64,000 bases of DNA from Bradyrhizobiaceae bacterium (GCA_020544565.1 CP078014.1:1246574-1310573); one strand, 5' to 3'; numbered from the stretch's first letter, positions 52,474 through 63,287 are shown. Notes: generated from the sequence alone by a model not told the origin. A program made the numbers and translations.

Positions 52474-52544
52474 GCACGGCGTCAACAATTGCTCCTGATC
52501 TCGGACCGCCGTCGCGCTCGATACCGTCATCGCGGGTTTTGATC

Positions 52545-52889
52545 ATGGACATGCAGGAGTTCAGCAAATACGGCCATGTTTCCCGGCCTTCTCCCTTTCG
52601 GAAAAAGCAGGCTTTCTGGCTCAATAGCGATATTTTTCATTGGCGCGACGGCGATTCCAAAGGCCACGTCGCCCTTTCCGACCTCACCGGTCTCATCGTT
52701 TACGAAAGATTCGGAGGACGTATCTGTCGTCTGACAGACAAGGGGGGACGCCACCACGATATTTCTGAACGGCACTGGTTCGGATGGGAGGCCGGCGAAA
52801 GACGTCGCTTCGGCGCAAGCGAATTGCACAGCGCGACGTTTACATCGCTTGTCTCCGCCATTCAGCGGCGAATGAGGAAGCCCGCCTAG
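52545..52889 (+). CDS. Hypothetical protein
   Basis: 114 residues. I do not recognise a family. The peptide begins MDMQEFSKYGHVSRPSPFRKKQAFW. It is rich in aromatic and charged residues, with DIFHWRDGDSKGHVALSDLTGLIVYERFGGRICRLTDKGGR suggestive of a small beta-rich domain of PH-like or surface-binding type. No signal peptide or membrane segment. Lower GC than its neighbours. It lies between xthA and convergent exoR. The ribosome binding site is weak; ATG 52551 is an alternative start. Confidence 0.6.
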   Translation: MDMQEFSKYGHVSRPSPFRKKQAFWLNSDIFHWRDGDSKGHVALSDLTGLIVYERFGGRICRLTDKGGRHHDISERHWFGWEAGERRRFGASELHSATFTSLVSAIQRRMRKPA

Positions 52890-52927
52890 CCGCGATGGAA
52901 CAACGCAGTGGCGCGAGACGCGTTACA

Positions 52928-53752
52928 TCAATCCCGCCTGCCCTGAACCCAGCGCTCCAGCATCTGCAACGCCATGGCGCGGTCATCATCGGTGGCCTTG
53001 GCCAGCGCGGTCTTGTAGCTGTCCTTGATCCAGGTCTCGTCCGCCGTGGCGCTGTCCTGCGCCAGCGTCAGCCACATCAGGCCGCGGGCGGTCTGCCGCG
53101 GCAGGCGGTCGCCGCTGCACAGCATCTGCCCGAGCAGCGCCTGGGCCTGGTGCTGCCCCTTGCGGGCGGCGAGGCCGAGCCAGCGGATGCCGTATTTGGT
53201 GTCGCGCGGCATGCCGACGCCATCGAGATACATCCGGGCCAGATTGTACTGGGCCTCGGCATTGCCGAAATACGAGGCGGCGTAGGAGAACATCTCCCGC
53301 GCCCGCTCCGGATCGGCCTTCACGCGGGTATTGGGGATGCCCGAGACGTAATAGCGGCCGAGCGCCACGAAGGCGTTGGCGACGATCGAGGCCTGCGGCG
53401 CCGACGGGCTGTCCTCGGCGTGGGCATTGGCGATCCGGCTGAAGTAGTCGTAGGCGCGCAGGTCGTCCTGGGCGACGCCGTCGCCCTTGGCGTACATCCG
53501 CCCGAGCTTCCACTGGGCAACGGGATGGCCGCCCTCGGCGGCGTATTGCAAGGCCGTCAGCGACGCCGGCTGGGGAATGTCGGCCGGGGGCACCGGCTTC
53601 TTGATCACCGCCACCCCGGTGGGAGCGGCGACCACCGGCAGCGCGGCGTCCTGGCTGCCCGGAGTCGTGCCTTCGAAGGCAGCAGCCGGATGCGTTGCCA
53701 ACACCGCAACACTCAGGGCCGCGACAATGCCGATGCGATCAAACGTCCGCAT
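52928..53752 (-). CDS. exoR: ExoR-like periplasmic Sel1-repeat regulator
   Basis: 274 residues. Signal peptide MRTFDRIGIVAALSVAVLATHPAAAF. Sel1/TPR-like repeats: TALQYAAEGGHPVAQWKLGRMYAKGDGVAQDD, REMFSYAASYFGNAEAQYNLARMYLDGVGMPRD and YGIRWLGLAARKGQHQAQALLGQMLCSG. This matches ExoR, the periplasmic inhibitor of the ExoS-ChvI two-component system that controls exopolysaccharide and motility in Rhizobiales. Start at 53752 with GAGAAAGAG upstream. The kinase and regulator genes are not in the window. Confidence 0.8.
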   Translation of the reverse strand: MRTFDRIGIVAALSVAVLATHPAAAFEGTTPGSQDAALPVVAAPTGVAVIKKPVPPADIPQPASLTALQYAAEGGHPVAQWKLGRMYAKGDGVAQDDLRAYDYFSRIANAHAEDSPSAPQASIVANAFVALGRYYVSGIPNTRVKADPERAREMFSYAASYFGNAEAQYNLARMYLDGVGMPRDTKYGIRWLGLAARKGQHQAQALLGQMLCSGDRLPRQTARGLMWLTLAQDSATADETWIKDSYKTALAKATDDDRAMALQMLERWVQGRRD

Positions 53753-54362
53753 AACACTCTTTCTCACCCGCCACGCCCGCATGCGTGACCACGTCCCGAC
53801 CCGCCCTTCCGCCCTGCCGGAGCGAACCGGCAGCCTCGCCTTGATGGTGGTCGTCGCGTCCATCATGAACCCTTGCCGTCGGCTACCGTGAAGCGGAAAA
53901 CCCTTGCAAACAGGCGGGATCTTCCATGCCCTTCGCTGGCGCCGCAGCCATCGGCTTAACGAGATAAGAATTCATGGAGGGGTGTGGCTAAATCGCGGCG
54001 CGCGCAAGGGCGTCCTGAGGCGACGGTTAAATGTTCACGAAGTGTTGTAGGCACGCAACAATCGTTGCGCCGCGGCAACCATCCGCGACGTGGTCGCCCA
54101 AAACGCCAACGCCGATCGGGATGCGCCTGCGTGCTTCGCCTCGCCGCAGCCGGTCGCATCCAGCCGACTGATCTCGCTTCGGTCGGGGGCCTGGCGCCGG
54201 ATTGGGAAAACGCGGGCCCCTTCCCGGCAAAGCATCCCCTCTGTCCGGCCGGCGACTACAGGCGTCAAATCTTCTCGGGCCGCCGTCCCCCCGGCTCGCG
54301 AAACCAGGACTTCGTGGAGTGGATAACGACAAGACCGCGACCCGAGGCAGCCTGCGCACCCA
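53753..54362. other. Gene-free region upstream of exoR
   Basis: About 600 bp with no supported gene: the open frames on both strands have Arg/Ser/Pro-rich shadow compositions and no ribosome binding sites. The exoR promoter should lie at 53753-53900. I see no repeat or RNA structure before 54363. Confidence 0.5.
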
Positions 54363-54427
54363 CCATCCACGTCTTATTGCGTTGAAACTCGTAAGACGTG
54401 GATGCCCGGCACCAGGCCGGGCATGAC
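54363..54427. repeat. Family-1 palindromic repeat
   Basis: CATCCACGTCTTA ... TAAGACGTGGATG followed by the ATGCCCGGC / GCCGGGCAT hairpin, just after the LuxR-type gene. Confidence 0.85.
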
Positions 54428-54458
54428 GAAGGATGATTTCGTTTCAGCCAAAACCGCC

Positions 54459-55577
54459 CTAATCGGCTTTCCTGAGCGCCAGCCGCGCCATCAGCGAGGC
54501 GAGTTCGCTCTGGCGCGATACCCCGGTTTTCGCGAACACGCTTTTCAGCGCCTTGCGGACGGTGTCCTCGGCGACGCCGAGCTTCTCGGCCGCATCCCGC
54601 GGCGCGGCCCCGGAGCCGACCAGGGCTGCGACCTTCGATTCCGCCAGCGTCAGCCCCAGCAGATCGCGGATCAGCGCGGGGTCCGGCGGCGCCCCGGCGG
54701 GATCGATCAGCAGCACGATCGCGCGCGCATGCGACAGGAAATCGTGGGCCGGATTGGCGGACTGCGGCACGGGCAGAAGATAGGCCATCAGCGGCCGGCT
54801 CGTTCCCGGCCGCTGAATCTGGATCGGGCGCTGATGATGGGGCAGAAGCTCGATGAGCGATCCGCGGCCCGTTTTCGGCGCGACGTCATGGGGCAGCGCG
54901 AACCTCAGCTTCACGTCGCTGCCGATGTCGACGCCATTGCCCACGAATTTCTCGGCCGCGGCATTGGAAAATTTGACGCGTCCGAGCGCATCGAGAATGA
55001 AAACCCCGGCATCCAGCCGCGTCAGCGCATTGGCCAGCCCGTTCTTGGCCAATCCCTCGTCGAGCAGGCGAATGCTCAGGCGCAAGGCGCGTTCGACGTG
55101 CCTGCCGATGATCGCCAGCCGCGACAGCTCGTCGTCGGTGTAGGCGGGCTTGCCGGAGGCGCGCTGGACGCTCAGGGCCACCTCGGTATGCGCATCCGGC
55201 GACACCATCGCCGCGGCGAAGTATTTCAACCCGAACCCGGAGAGAAATTCCGTATAGTACGGATCGCTCGCCATCTCCTGCTCGGTGACGACATCGCGCT
55301 CTGTGATCACGTCGCGGCCGAAGAAATAGCCGCGTTCGCGGGCGTGGATGGCGCGGATGTCGCGCGAATTCCAGCCATCCGCCATGTAGGACGCAACCAC
55401 CTGATCGAGCGATGGCGACTGGATCACGCCGTAGCTGCCGTCGTCGCGGCTGTAGAGCAGGATGCAGCCGACATCGCCGAAACAGTCGGCGACCTTCTGA
55501 AGCGTCAGCGGCCATTGCGAGGGCGCCATGGCGCACTCGTAAACCCGGTCGATCGCCGCATCCAGAAGCGGGTCCAT
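54459..55577 (-). CDS. LuxR-type helix-turn-helix transcriptional regulator
   Basis: 372 residues. A C-terminal LuxR/GerE HTH (about 305-370): LGLTLAESKVAALVGSGAAPRDAAEKLGVAEDTVRKALKSVFAKTGVSRQSELA. A PAS-like segment, NALTRLDAGVFILDALGRVKFSNAAAEKFVG, lies near residue 185. The N-terminal third shows no named sensor domain. Signal unknown. ATG 55577 is preferred to a TTG five codons upstream. It is monocistronic, between exoR and lpdA. Confidence 0.88.
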   Translation of the reverse strand: MDPLLDAAIDRVYECAMAPSQWPLTLQKVADCFGDVGCILLYSRDDGSYGVIQSPSLDQVVASYMADGWNSRDIRAIHARERGYFFGRDVITERDVVTEQEMASDPYYTEFLSGFGLKYFAAAMVSPDAHTEVALSVQRASGKPAYTDDELSRLAIIGRHVERALRLSIRLLDEGLAKNGLANALTRLDAGVFILDALGRVKFSNAAAEKFVGNGVDIGSDVKLRFALPHDVAPKTGRGSLIELLPHHQRPIQIQRPGTSRPLMAYLLPVPQSANPAHDFLSHARAIVLLIDPAGAPPDPALIRDLLGLTLAESKVAALVGSGAAPRDAAEKLGVAEDTVRKALKSVFAKTGVSRQSELASLMARLALRKAD

Positions 55578-55768
55578 GTCAGGCAGTTCCAACCCTCAGC
55601 CGCGGCGCGTGATAGCAGGCCGATCGTCCGAGCGAAATCGGGAAGGAGTGCCGCCGGCTCAATCTTTCGTCGATTGAAAACGCCGGCGAGCAATCTGCGA
55701 CAACCCGCCGCACCCTCTGCGAGGTGCTGGCCGGCCGGGCTTTCCGGACGTTGCGCCGATCGGCGCAA

Positions 55769-57187
55769 TCACATGTTGAGGACGCGGCCGTAGGCGTCGA
55801 GCACGGCCTCCTTCATCGTCTCCGAAATGGTCGGATGCGGGAAGATGGTGTGGAACAGCTCCTCCTCGGTGGTCTCGAGGTTCATCGCCACCACGAAGCC
55901 CTGAATGAGTTCGGTGACCTCGTGGCCGACCATATGCGCGCCGAGCAACTGGCCGGTCTTCTTGTCGAAGATCACCTTGACCAGACCCTGATCCTCGCCC
56001 TGGGCGATGGCCTTGCCGTTGCCGACGAAGGGGAAGCGGCCGACGCGGATGTCCCTGCCCGCCTCCTTCGCCTTGGCCTCGGTGAGACCGACGGATGCGA
56101 TCTGCGGATGGCAATAGGTGCAGCCGGGAATGAGCGTCTTGTCCATCGGGTGCGGATGCAGGCCCTTGATGGCCTCGACGCAGATGATGCCCTCGTGCTC
56201 GGCCTTGTGCGCCAGCATGGGCGGACCGGCGACGTCGCCGATGGCGTAGATGCCCGGCACGTTGGTTTTGCCATAGGCGTCGATGACGATGCAGCCGCGA
56301 TCGGTCTTCACCCCGAGCTTCTCCAACCCGAAGCCCTCGATGTTGCCGACCACGCCCACCGCCGAGATGACGCGCTCGACTTCCAGCGTGAACGGCTTCT
56401 TGCCGTCGTCGATGGTGGCGACCACGCTGTCGGCCTTCTTGTCGAGCTTGGTGACCTTGGTGCCGGACATCACCTTGATGCCCTGCTTCTCGAACTGCTT
56501 GCGCGCCAGCCCGGCGATCTCGGCGTCTTCCACCGGCAGGATCTGCGGCAGCACCTCGACCACCGTCACCTCGGCGCCGAGGGTGCGGTAGAACGAGGCG
56601 AACTCGATGCCGATGGCGCCGGAGCCGACCACCAGCAGCGACTTCGGAAACTTGTCCGGGTTCATCGCCTCGAAATAGGTCCAGACCAGCTTCTTGTCGC
56701 CCTCCAGTCCCGGCAGCGCGCGCGGCCGCGCGCCGGTGGCGACGATGATGTGCTTGGCGCTGTAGCTGCCCTCGCCCAGTGATCCCTTGGGCGCTTCGGC
56801 GGCGGACTTCTTCACCGTGAACTTGCCCGGCGCCTCCAGCGTCGCCTCGCCCCAGATGATCGAAATCTTGTTCTTCTTCATCAGGAATTCGACGCCGCCG
56901 TTGAGGCGCTTCACCACCGCGCGCGAGCGCGCGATCACGGCTTTCGGATCGAACGACACGTTGTCCGCCGACAGGCCGTAATCCTTGGCATGCGTCATGT
57001 AGTGATAGATTTCCGCCGAGCGCAGCAGCGCCTTGGTCGGGATGCAGCCCCAGTTGTTGCAGATGCCGCCGAGATACGCCTTCTCGACAATGGCGGTCTT
57101 GAAGCCGAGCTGCGCCGCGCGGATGGCGGTGACGTATCCGCCGGGACCGGAGCCGATGACGACGACGTCGAAGGAAGTATCAGCCAT
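55769..57187 (-). CDS. lpdA: Dihydrolipoyl dehydrogenase (E3)
   Basis: 472 residues. FAD motif VVVIGSGPGGYVTAIRAAQLG at residues 8-28, redox disulfide GGICNNWGCIPTKALL near residue 40, NAD motif SLLVVGSGAIGIEFASFYRTLGAEVTVVE near 180, and the catalytic His-Glu pair HPHPTISETMKEAVLDAYG near the C-terminus. Reoxidises dihydrolipoamide of pyruvate dehydrogenase. Start at 57187 with GGAG upstream. Last gene of the pdh cluster, separated from pdhC by an SGNH hydrolase gene. Confidence 0.96.
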   Translation of the reverse strand: MADTSFDVVVIGSGPGGYVTAIRAAQLGFKTAIVEKAYLGGICNNWGCIPTKALLRSAEIYHYMTHAKDYGLSADNVSFDPKAVIARSRAVVKRLNGGVEFLMKKNKISIIWGEATLEAPGKFTVKKSAAEAPKGSLGEGSYSAKHIIVATGARPRALPGLEGDKKLVWTYFEAMNPDKFPKSLLVVGSGAIGIEFASFYRTLGAEVTVVEVLPQILPVEDAEIAGLARKQFEKQGIKVMSGTKVTKLDKKADSVVATIDDGKKPFTLEVERVISAVGVVGNIEGFGLEKLGVKTDRGCIVIDAYGKTNVPGIYAIGDVAGPPMLAHKAEHEGIICVEAIKGLHPHPMDKTLIPGCTYCHPQIASVGLTEAKAKEAGRDIRVGRFPFVGNGKAIAQGEDQGLVKVIFDKKTGQLLGAHMVGHEVTELIQGFVVAMNLETTEEELFHTIFPHPTISETMKEAVLDAYGRVLNM

Positions 57188-57214
57188 AAAGAACTCCATT
57201 CGCCCGAGGGCGCA

Positions 57215-58018
57215 TTATTGTCGATAGTAGTCTTGCACGGTTGACCATGCGACGTCCTGCAGAAACGCCGCGGTCCGGTCGTCGAGGTCCGCGTGGTAGG
57301 GATTGCCCACCGGTGAGCGCCGATAGACCGAGGCCATCACCACGCAGGCCGCGAGATAAGTCCCCGCCAGACTGGGATGGCTTCTGTCCGGCATCTGGAG
57401 CGCCAGTTCGGGCCGGCGCTGACGCGCCCGCGCGAAGGCCAGTCCGGCCGGAATCACCAGCGCATCGCTGGCATTGCCCGCCGCCGTATAGGCCGCCTCC
57501 AGCTTCGCGGTCATCTCGGGTCTGTCGGCATAGGCCCAGGTCATGAACAGAATGGGCACCGCGCCATGCCTGCGGACGATGGCGCTGTTGTGCGCGACAA
57601 CCGCGGCGAACGGCGGCTTTCGCTTCGGATCGACCGCGCACCAGCTGCAATCCGCCATGATCACGGCGTCGAACGGCTTGCCGCTGTCGCCCCCTTTTGC
57701 CGCCGGACCATGCCGCCGCTGCGCCGAAAGAAGCGCATCCACATTATGCTGGCTGAGCGAGGCATCGCTGATGGTCGCGGACGTCGCCGCATAGGAACCG
57801 GCGGGATCGGCAGCGCGCAGCAGATGAAGCAGGTGATCGTGCAGGCTGTTGTTGTAGTAGAAATAGCTGTTGCCGATAAACAGCACGGCCTTCGGCACGC
57901 TGGCCAGCCTGACCACGCGCGGCCTGATCTGCTGGGCCTGCGCGGTCACGGCGGCGGACAGCACGATCATCGCCGCGCCCGCCAGCACCGACTGGGTCCA
58001 TCTCGTCCCGCCGGGCAT
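57215..58018 (-). CDS. Exported SGNH/GDSL-like hydrolase
   Basis: 267 residues. Signal peptide VLAGAAMIVLSAAVTAQAQQI. Block I is VLFIGNSYFYYNNSLHDHL (residues 46-64, nucleophile Ser in GNS), and the catalytic pair appears as MPDRSHPSLAGTYLAA near residue 208 (Asp and His of block V). It is therefore an esterase or acetylhydrolase of the periplasm, substrate unknown. It sits 27 bp before lpdA and 148 bp after pdhC, in the middle of the pyruvate dehydrogenase genes. Confidence 0.82.
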   Translation of the reverse strand: MPGGTRWTQSVLAGAAMIVLSAAVTAQAQQIRPRVVRLASVPKAVLFIGNSYFYYNNSLHDHLLHLLRAADPAGSYAATSATISDASLSQHNVDALLSAQRRHGPAAKGGDSGKPFDAVIMADCSWCAVDPKRKPPFAAVVAHNSAIVRRHGAVPILFMTWAYADRPEMTAKLEAAYTAAGNASDALVIPAGLAFARARQRRPELALQMPDRSHPSLAGTYLAACVVMASVYRRSPVGNPYHADLDDRTAAFLQDVAWSTVQDYYRQ

Positions 58019-58105
58019 CACACGTCATCAGCCGCGTTTGCGCCGAGGACTTTCGCACCAAGGATTCTCACGACGGTGCGCTTCGATGTCGCTACACGCA
58101 GGCGC

Positions 58106-58166
58106 ATGCCCCCTCACCCGGCAAGTTGCAGCCGCCTCCCTCTCCCGCAAGGGGAGAGGGAAAAAA
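58106..58166. repeat. Family-4 palindromic repeat, single module
   Basis: CCCCCTCACCCGGC-AAGTTGCA-GCCG followed by CCCTCTCCC-GCAA-GGGGAGAGGG, ending at the pdhC stop. Same module order as the first half of the copy inside pdhC. Confidence 0.8.
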
Positions 58167-59570
58167 TCACACCACCATCATCACGGGATTTTCGATCAGC
58201 TTCTTGAACGCCGTGATCAGTTCCGCGCCGAGTGCGCCGTCGATGGCGCGGTGATCGCAGGACAGCGTCACGCTCATCATCGACGCCGCGACGATCTGGC
58301 CATTGCGCACCACCGCCCGCTCCTCGCCGGTGCCGACCGCGAGGATCGAGGACTGCGGCGGATTGATCACCGCGGTGAAGTCCTTGATGCCGTACATGCC
58401 GAGGTTCGACACCGAGGACGAGCCGCCCTGATATTCGTTGGGCTTGAGCTTCTTGGCCTTGGCGCGCGCGGCGAGGTCCTTCATCTCGCTGGAGATCGCC
58501 GACAGCGTCTTGATCTCGGCCTGGCGGATGATCGGCGTGATCAGGCCGAACGGCAACGCCACAGCGACGCCGATGTCGGAGTGCTTGTGGCGCAGCATCG
58601 CCGCCTCGGTCCACGACACGTTGGCCTCGGGGATCTTCTGCAACGCCAGCGCCATCGCCTTGATGACGAAGTCGTTGACCGAGAGCTTGTAGAGCGGCTT
58701 GCCGTCCTTGTTCTTGCCGGCGGCAGCGTTGATCTCCTCGCGCGCCGCGTTGAGCTTGCCGAGGTCGCAGTCCACCGTCAGGTAGAACGTCGGCATCGAA
58801 TTGGTCGCCGCCGTGAGGCGCTGCGCGATGGTCCGGCGCATGGAGTCGTGCGGCACGCTCTCGAAGGTGCCCTCCTCGTACAGCGCGAGGATCTGCGGGT
58901 CCGACATCGCCGGCGCGGCTCCCCCGCCTGCCGCCGGAGCGGCCGCAGCGGCGGCCGGCTTGAGGCCCTTGCCGGACTTCGCCGCCTCGACATCCTTGGC
59001 GACGATGCGGCCATGCGGGCCGCTGCCGGTGATGCGCGCCACATCGATGCCGGCGTCCTTGGCGAGACGGCGCGCCAGCGGCGAGGCGAACACGCGCGCG
59101 CCGTTGCTGGCGGGGCTTCGAGCCCCCTCACCCGGCTGCTGCGCAGCCGACCTCTCCCCCACGGGGAGAGGTGAAGACGGAGACGCCGCCGCCGATGCGC
59201 TCGATGCTCCCGCAGATGCAGGCGCCGCCCCCTCTCCCCTCGGGGGAGAGGGTTGGGGTGAGGGGGTGCCGGAGGCAGTCGAGGCCGGAGCCGCACCGCC
59301 GCCGGCGGCCGCCGCTTTCACGTCCTCGCCATCGGCGGCCAGCACCGCGATCATGGTGTTGACCGGCACGTCCTGCGTGCCTTCCGGCACCAGGATCTTG
59401 GCGATGGTGCCTTCGTCCACCGCCTCGACTTCCATGGTGGCCTTGTCGGTCTCGATCTCGGCGATGACATCGCCGGACTTGACCTGGTCGCCTTCCTTCT
59501 TGAGCCACTTGGCAAGGTTGCCCTTTTCCATCGTGGGCGACAGCGCGGGCATCAGAATATTGATCGGCAT
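58167..59570 (-). CDS. pdhC: Pyruvate dehydrogenase E2, dihydrolipoyl acetyltransferase
   Basis: 467 residues. N-terminal lipoyl domain with the lipoyl Lys in [13 protein letters not shown] (near residue 44). Residues 101-152 are a linker encoded by palindromic repeats ([33 protein letters not shown]). The E3/E1-binding domain follows ([35 protein letters not shown], 160-195), then the catalytic domain with active-site [14 protein letters not shown] near residue 435. Start at 59570. Forms the complex core with PdhA, PdhB and LpdA. Confidence 0.96.
   Translation of the reverse strand: MPINILMPALSPTMEKGNLAKWLKKEGDQVKSGDVIAEIETDKATMEVEAVDEGTIAKILVPEGTQDVPVNTMIAVLAADGEDVKAAAAGGGAAPASTASGTPSPQPSPPRGEGAAPASAGASSASAAASPSSPLPVGERSAAQQPGEGARSPASNGARVFASPLARRLAKDAGIDVARITGSGPHGRIVAKDVEAAKSGKGLKPAAAAAAPAAGGGAAPAMSDPQILALYEEGTFESVPHDSMRRTIAQRLTAATNSMPTFYLTVDCDLGKLNAAREEINAAAGKNKDGKPLYKLSVNDFVIKAMALALQKIPEANVSWTEAAMLRHKHSDIGVAVALPFGLITPIIRQAEIKTLSAISSEMKDLAARAKAKKLKPNEYQGGSSSVSNLGMYGIKDFTAVINPPQSSILAVGTGEERAVVRNGQIVAASMMSVTLSCDHRAIDGALGAELITAFKKLIENPVMMVV
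59122..59268. repeat. Family-4 palindromic repeat pair inside pdhC
   Basis: Module a: CCCCCTCACCC-GGCTGCTGCGCAGCC-GACCTCTCCCC-CAC-GGGGAGAGGTGAAG. Module b: CCCTCTCCCC-TCG-GGGGAGAGGG (59230-59252), then TTGGGGTGAGGGGGT. The outer arms CCCCCTCACCC and GGGTGAGGGGG form one long inverted repeat of about 147 bp (49 codons) in frame. Confidence 0.88.
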
Positions 59571-59594
59571 ATCAGACCTCACCGCAAATGGCTG

Positions 59595-59711
59595 GTGTCC
59601 CGGGCGCTGCGCAGCACGACGTGATGCGCTGCAGACCCGGGATCGTTACATTCCGTGACGGTCCCGGCTCTGCGAAGCAGCGCTTGCGCGCCGCATCGCG
59701 TCCGGGACACC
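59595..59711. repeat. Family-3 GC-rich palindromic repeat
   Basis: TCCCGGGCGCTGCGCAGCAC ... GCGCTGCAGACCCGGGA, spacer, GGTCCCGGCTCTGCGAAGCAGC ... GCATCGCGTCCGGGACA. Two half-elements between pdhB and pdhC. Confidence 0.8.
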
Positions 59712-59738
59712 GAGTTGATTGCGTCGTCATTTGCCAGC

Positions 59739-61130
<1,392 letters not shown>

Positions 61131-61143
61131 GGTCGCTCCGCGC

Positions 61144-62196
61144 TTATCGGTAAATGTCGGTGTAGAGTTCGGACACATCCGGCTCCGGCTCGCGCTGGGC
61201 GAAGTCGGCCGCCGCGTTGACGATCTCGCGGACATCCGCGTCGATCGCCTTGAGGTCCTGCTCGCTGACCTTGAGTTCGAGCAGGCGCAGCCGCACCTGT
61301 TCGATCGGGTCGCTGTCGTGGCGGACCTTGTCCACCTCCTCGCGGGTGCGGTACTTCGCCGGATCGGACATCGAGTGGCCGCGGTAACGGTAGGTCTGCA
61401 TCTCCAGAATGTAGGGCCCGTTGCCCTCGCGGCACCACTGCACCGCCCGGTCGGCCGCGGCCTTGACGGCGCGGACGTCCATGCCGTCGACCTGTTCGCC
61501 CGGGATGTTGAACGACACGCCGCGCTTGGAGAAGTCGGTCTGCGCCGAGGAGCGGGTTACCGAGGTGCCCATGGCGTAGCGGTTGTTCTCGATGACGTAG
61601 ATCACGGGAAGCTTCCACAGCTCCGCCATGTTAAAGCTCTCGTAGACCTGGCCCTGATTGGCGGCGCCGTCGCCGAAATACGCCACCGCGACATTCTTGT
61701 TGCCGCGATATTTGTTGGCGAAGGCGAGCCCCGTTCCCAGCGGCACCTGCGCGCCGACGATGCCGTGGCCGCCGTAGAAGGCCTTCTCCTTGCTGAACAT
61801 GTGCATGGAGCCGCCCTTGCCCTTGGAATATCCCGCCTGGCGGCCGGTGAGCTCGGCCATCACGCCCTTGGCCTCCATGCCGGTGGCAAGCATATGGCCA
61901 TGGTCACGGTAGCTGGTGATAATCTGGTCGCCCGGCTGGAGGGCCATCTGCACGCCCACCACGACCGCTTCCTGGCCGATGTAGAGATGGCAGAAACCGC
62001 CGATCGCGCCCATGCCGTAAAGCTGTCCCGCCTTTTCCTCGAAGCGGCGGATCAGCATCATGTCGTGAAATGCCTGAAGCTCCTGCTCCTTGGTGAAGGT
62101 GATGCTGTTGGGATGACCGGAGCCATTGCCCGCGGCCCGTGCCGCGTCTTTGGCGCCGCTTTTCTTCGCTGAGGCGGTTTCTTTTGAGGAAGCCAT
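61144..62196 (-). CDS. pdhA: Pyruvate dehydrogenase E1 alpha
   Basis: 350 residues. The thiamine diphosphate motif [35 protein letters not shown] is near residue 175; [31 protein letters not shown] near 50 and [11 protein letters not shown] near 275 (phosphorylation-loop position in eukaryotes) are typical. A Lys/Ala-rich N-terminal 25 residues precedes the core. Decarboxylates pyruvate and acetylates the lipoyl group with PdhB. First gene of pdhA-pdhB-pdhC; 13 bp before pdhB. Confidence 0.97.
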   Translation of the reverse strand: MASSKETASAKKSGAKDAARAAGNGSGHPNSITFTKEQELQAFHDMMLIRRFEEKAGQLYGMGAIGGFCHLYIGQEAVVVGVQMALQPGDQIITSYRDHGHMLATGMEAKGVMAELTGRQAGYSKGKGGSMHMFSKEKAFYGGHGIVGAQVPLGTGLAFANKYRGNKNVAVAYFGDGAANQGQVYESFNMAELWKLPVIYVIENNRYAMGTSVTRSSAQTDFSKRGVSFNIPGEQVDGMDVRAVKAAADRAVQWCREGNGPYILEMQTYRYRGHSMSDPAKYRTREEVDKVRHDSDPIEQVRLRLLELKVSEQDLKAIDADVREIVNAAADFAQREPEPDVSELYTDIYR

Positions 62197-62256
62197 GTGG
62201 TGTCCGGATGAGAGAGCGGGTCTTTCTCTCTACTCTAACTCACATCGCCTTGAAAG

Positions 62257-62272
62257 GACCGCGTGCGCGGTC
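62257..62272. promoter_or_regulatory. Palindrome upstream of pdhA
   Basis: GACCGCG-TG-CGCGGTC, perfect 7-bp arms, about 60 bp before the pdhA ATG. Candidate operator for a regulator not in the window; a hairpin in the leader is the alternative. Confidence 0.4.
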
Positions 62273-62347
62273 GCCACATCCAACTATGACGCAACGCAAC
62301 ACGCGAAATTTTAAGATCGAAAGCAGATGTTTTTTGAAACTTGAAAC

Positions 62348-62665
62348 TCAGTTCGACGTGGTCATGCGCACGATGTCGCGCGGATGCACATAGTCGAGCT
62401 GATAGCGCGTCCGCTCGTCGAGCATGTCGGGGTCGAGCCGGTCGGAGCGCAGCGACGACACGCGATGCTCGGCCGCCGCCCGTTCGCTTTTCAGCCGGGC
62501 CAGTTCGGCAGTGAGCTGCACGATTTCCTGATCGAGCTCCTGACGCGCATTGAGGCCATACCGCCCGGTGTAGGCGTTGACGCCGAAATAGGCGATCAGC
62601 GCCGTCGCGATCGCATAGAGCGCGAGGCCGGTCATGACGGCTTTGAGTCGGGAGCGTGAAACCAT
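62348..62665 (-). CDS. Septum formation initiator family protein (FtsB/DivIC-like)
   Basis: 105 residues. A single membrane helix (LKAVMTGLALYAIATALIAYFGVNAY, residues 8-32) followed by a periplasmic coiled coil (RQELDQEIVQLTAELARLKSERAAAEHRVSSL). The C-terminal conserved block LDPDMLDERTRYQLDYVHPRDIV matches DivIC/FtsB of Rhizobiales. Bridges FtsL and FtsQ in the divisome. Usual position directly upstream of pdhA in this group. Confidence 0.9.
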   Translation of the reverse strand: MVSRSRLKAVMTGLALYAIATALIAYFGVNAYTGRYGLNARQELDQEIVQLTAELARLKSERAAAEHRVSSLRSDRLDPDMLDERTRYQLDYVHPRDIVRMTTSN

Positions 62666-62735
62666 GCCCCCACGATGCGACAGCCCGGTTAATCCAATGC
62701 TAACGCCGGGCCGCCCGCATCGCGTCGCCGGGACG

Positions 62736-63287
62736 TTACGCCTTGTGCTTGGCGACCCAGGCGGCGAAGGCGTCGATATACTGCTTCATCACCTTCTCCA
62801 GCGATTCCTTGACGAGGTTGCCCTTGTCATCGAAGGCATCGCCGACCTGCCCCAGGTAGATTTCCGGCTGCTGCATGATCGGGCCGCAATAGCCCGGCAG
62901 GATCTGCTTGAGGTTCATCGCCGCGCAGACGCCGCCGAGCGCGCCCGGCGAATTGCTGACGATGCCGATCGGCTTGTCCTTGAATGAGCTTTTGCCGGAG
63001 GGCCGCGAGCCCACGTCGATGGCGTTTTTCAGCACGCCGGAAATCGAGCGGTTGTATTCCGGCGTCACGAACAGCACCGCGTCGGACTGCTGGATCTTGT
63101 CGCGGAACGCCAGCCAGTCGGCGGGTGGCGTCGCCTCGAGGTCCTGGTTGAAGAACGACAGGCCGTGCAGCGTCACGATGTCGAGGGCGAGCGACGGCGG
63201 TGCGAGCTTGCCGAATGCCTGGGCAATCCTGAGCGAGAACGCCTCCTTGCGGAGGCTGCCGACGATGACGGCGACGCGATAGGCCAT
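62736..63287 (-). CDS. NADPH-dependent FMN reductase-type flavoprotein
   Basis: 183 residues, flavodoxin-like fold. RVAVIVGSLRKEAFSLRIAQAF gives the FMN phosphate loop (GSLRKEAFS) and LFVTPEYNRSISGVLKNAIDVGSRP the dimer and substrate motif of the ChrR/YieF quinone and chromate reductase group. KPIGIVSNSPGALGGVCAAMNLKQIL near residue 107 is also typical. Likely an oxidative-stress quinone reductase; the natural substrate is unproven. Monocistronic. Confidence 0.92.
   Translation of the reverse strand: MAYRVAVIVGSLRKEAFSLRIAQAFGKLAPPSLALDIVTLHGLSFFNQDLEATPPADWLAFRDKIQQSDAVLFVTPEYNRSISGVLKNAIDVGSRPSGKSSFKDKPIGIVSNSPGALGGVCAAMNLKQILPGYCGPIMQQPEIYLGQVGDAFDDKGNLVKESLEKVMKQYIDAFAAWVAKHKA

Noticed and set aside
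53956..54370. Short open frames between exoR and the LuxR-type gene
   Set aside because: Arg/Pro/Ser-rich shadow composition on both strands, no ribosome binding sites, no family features.
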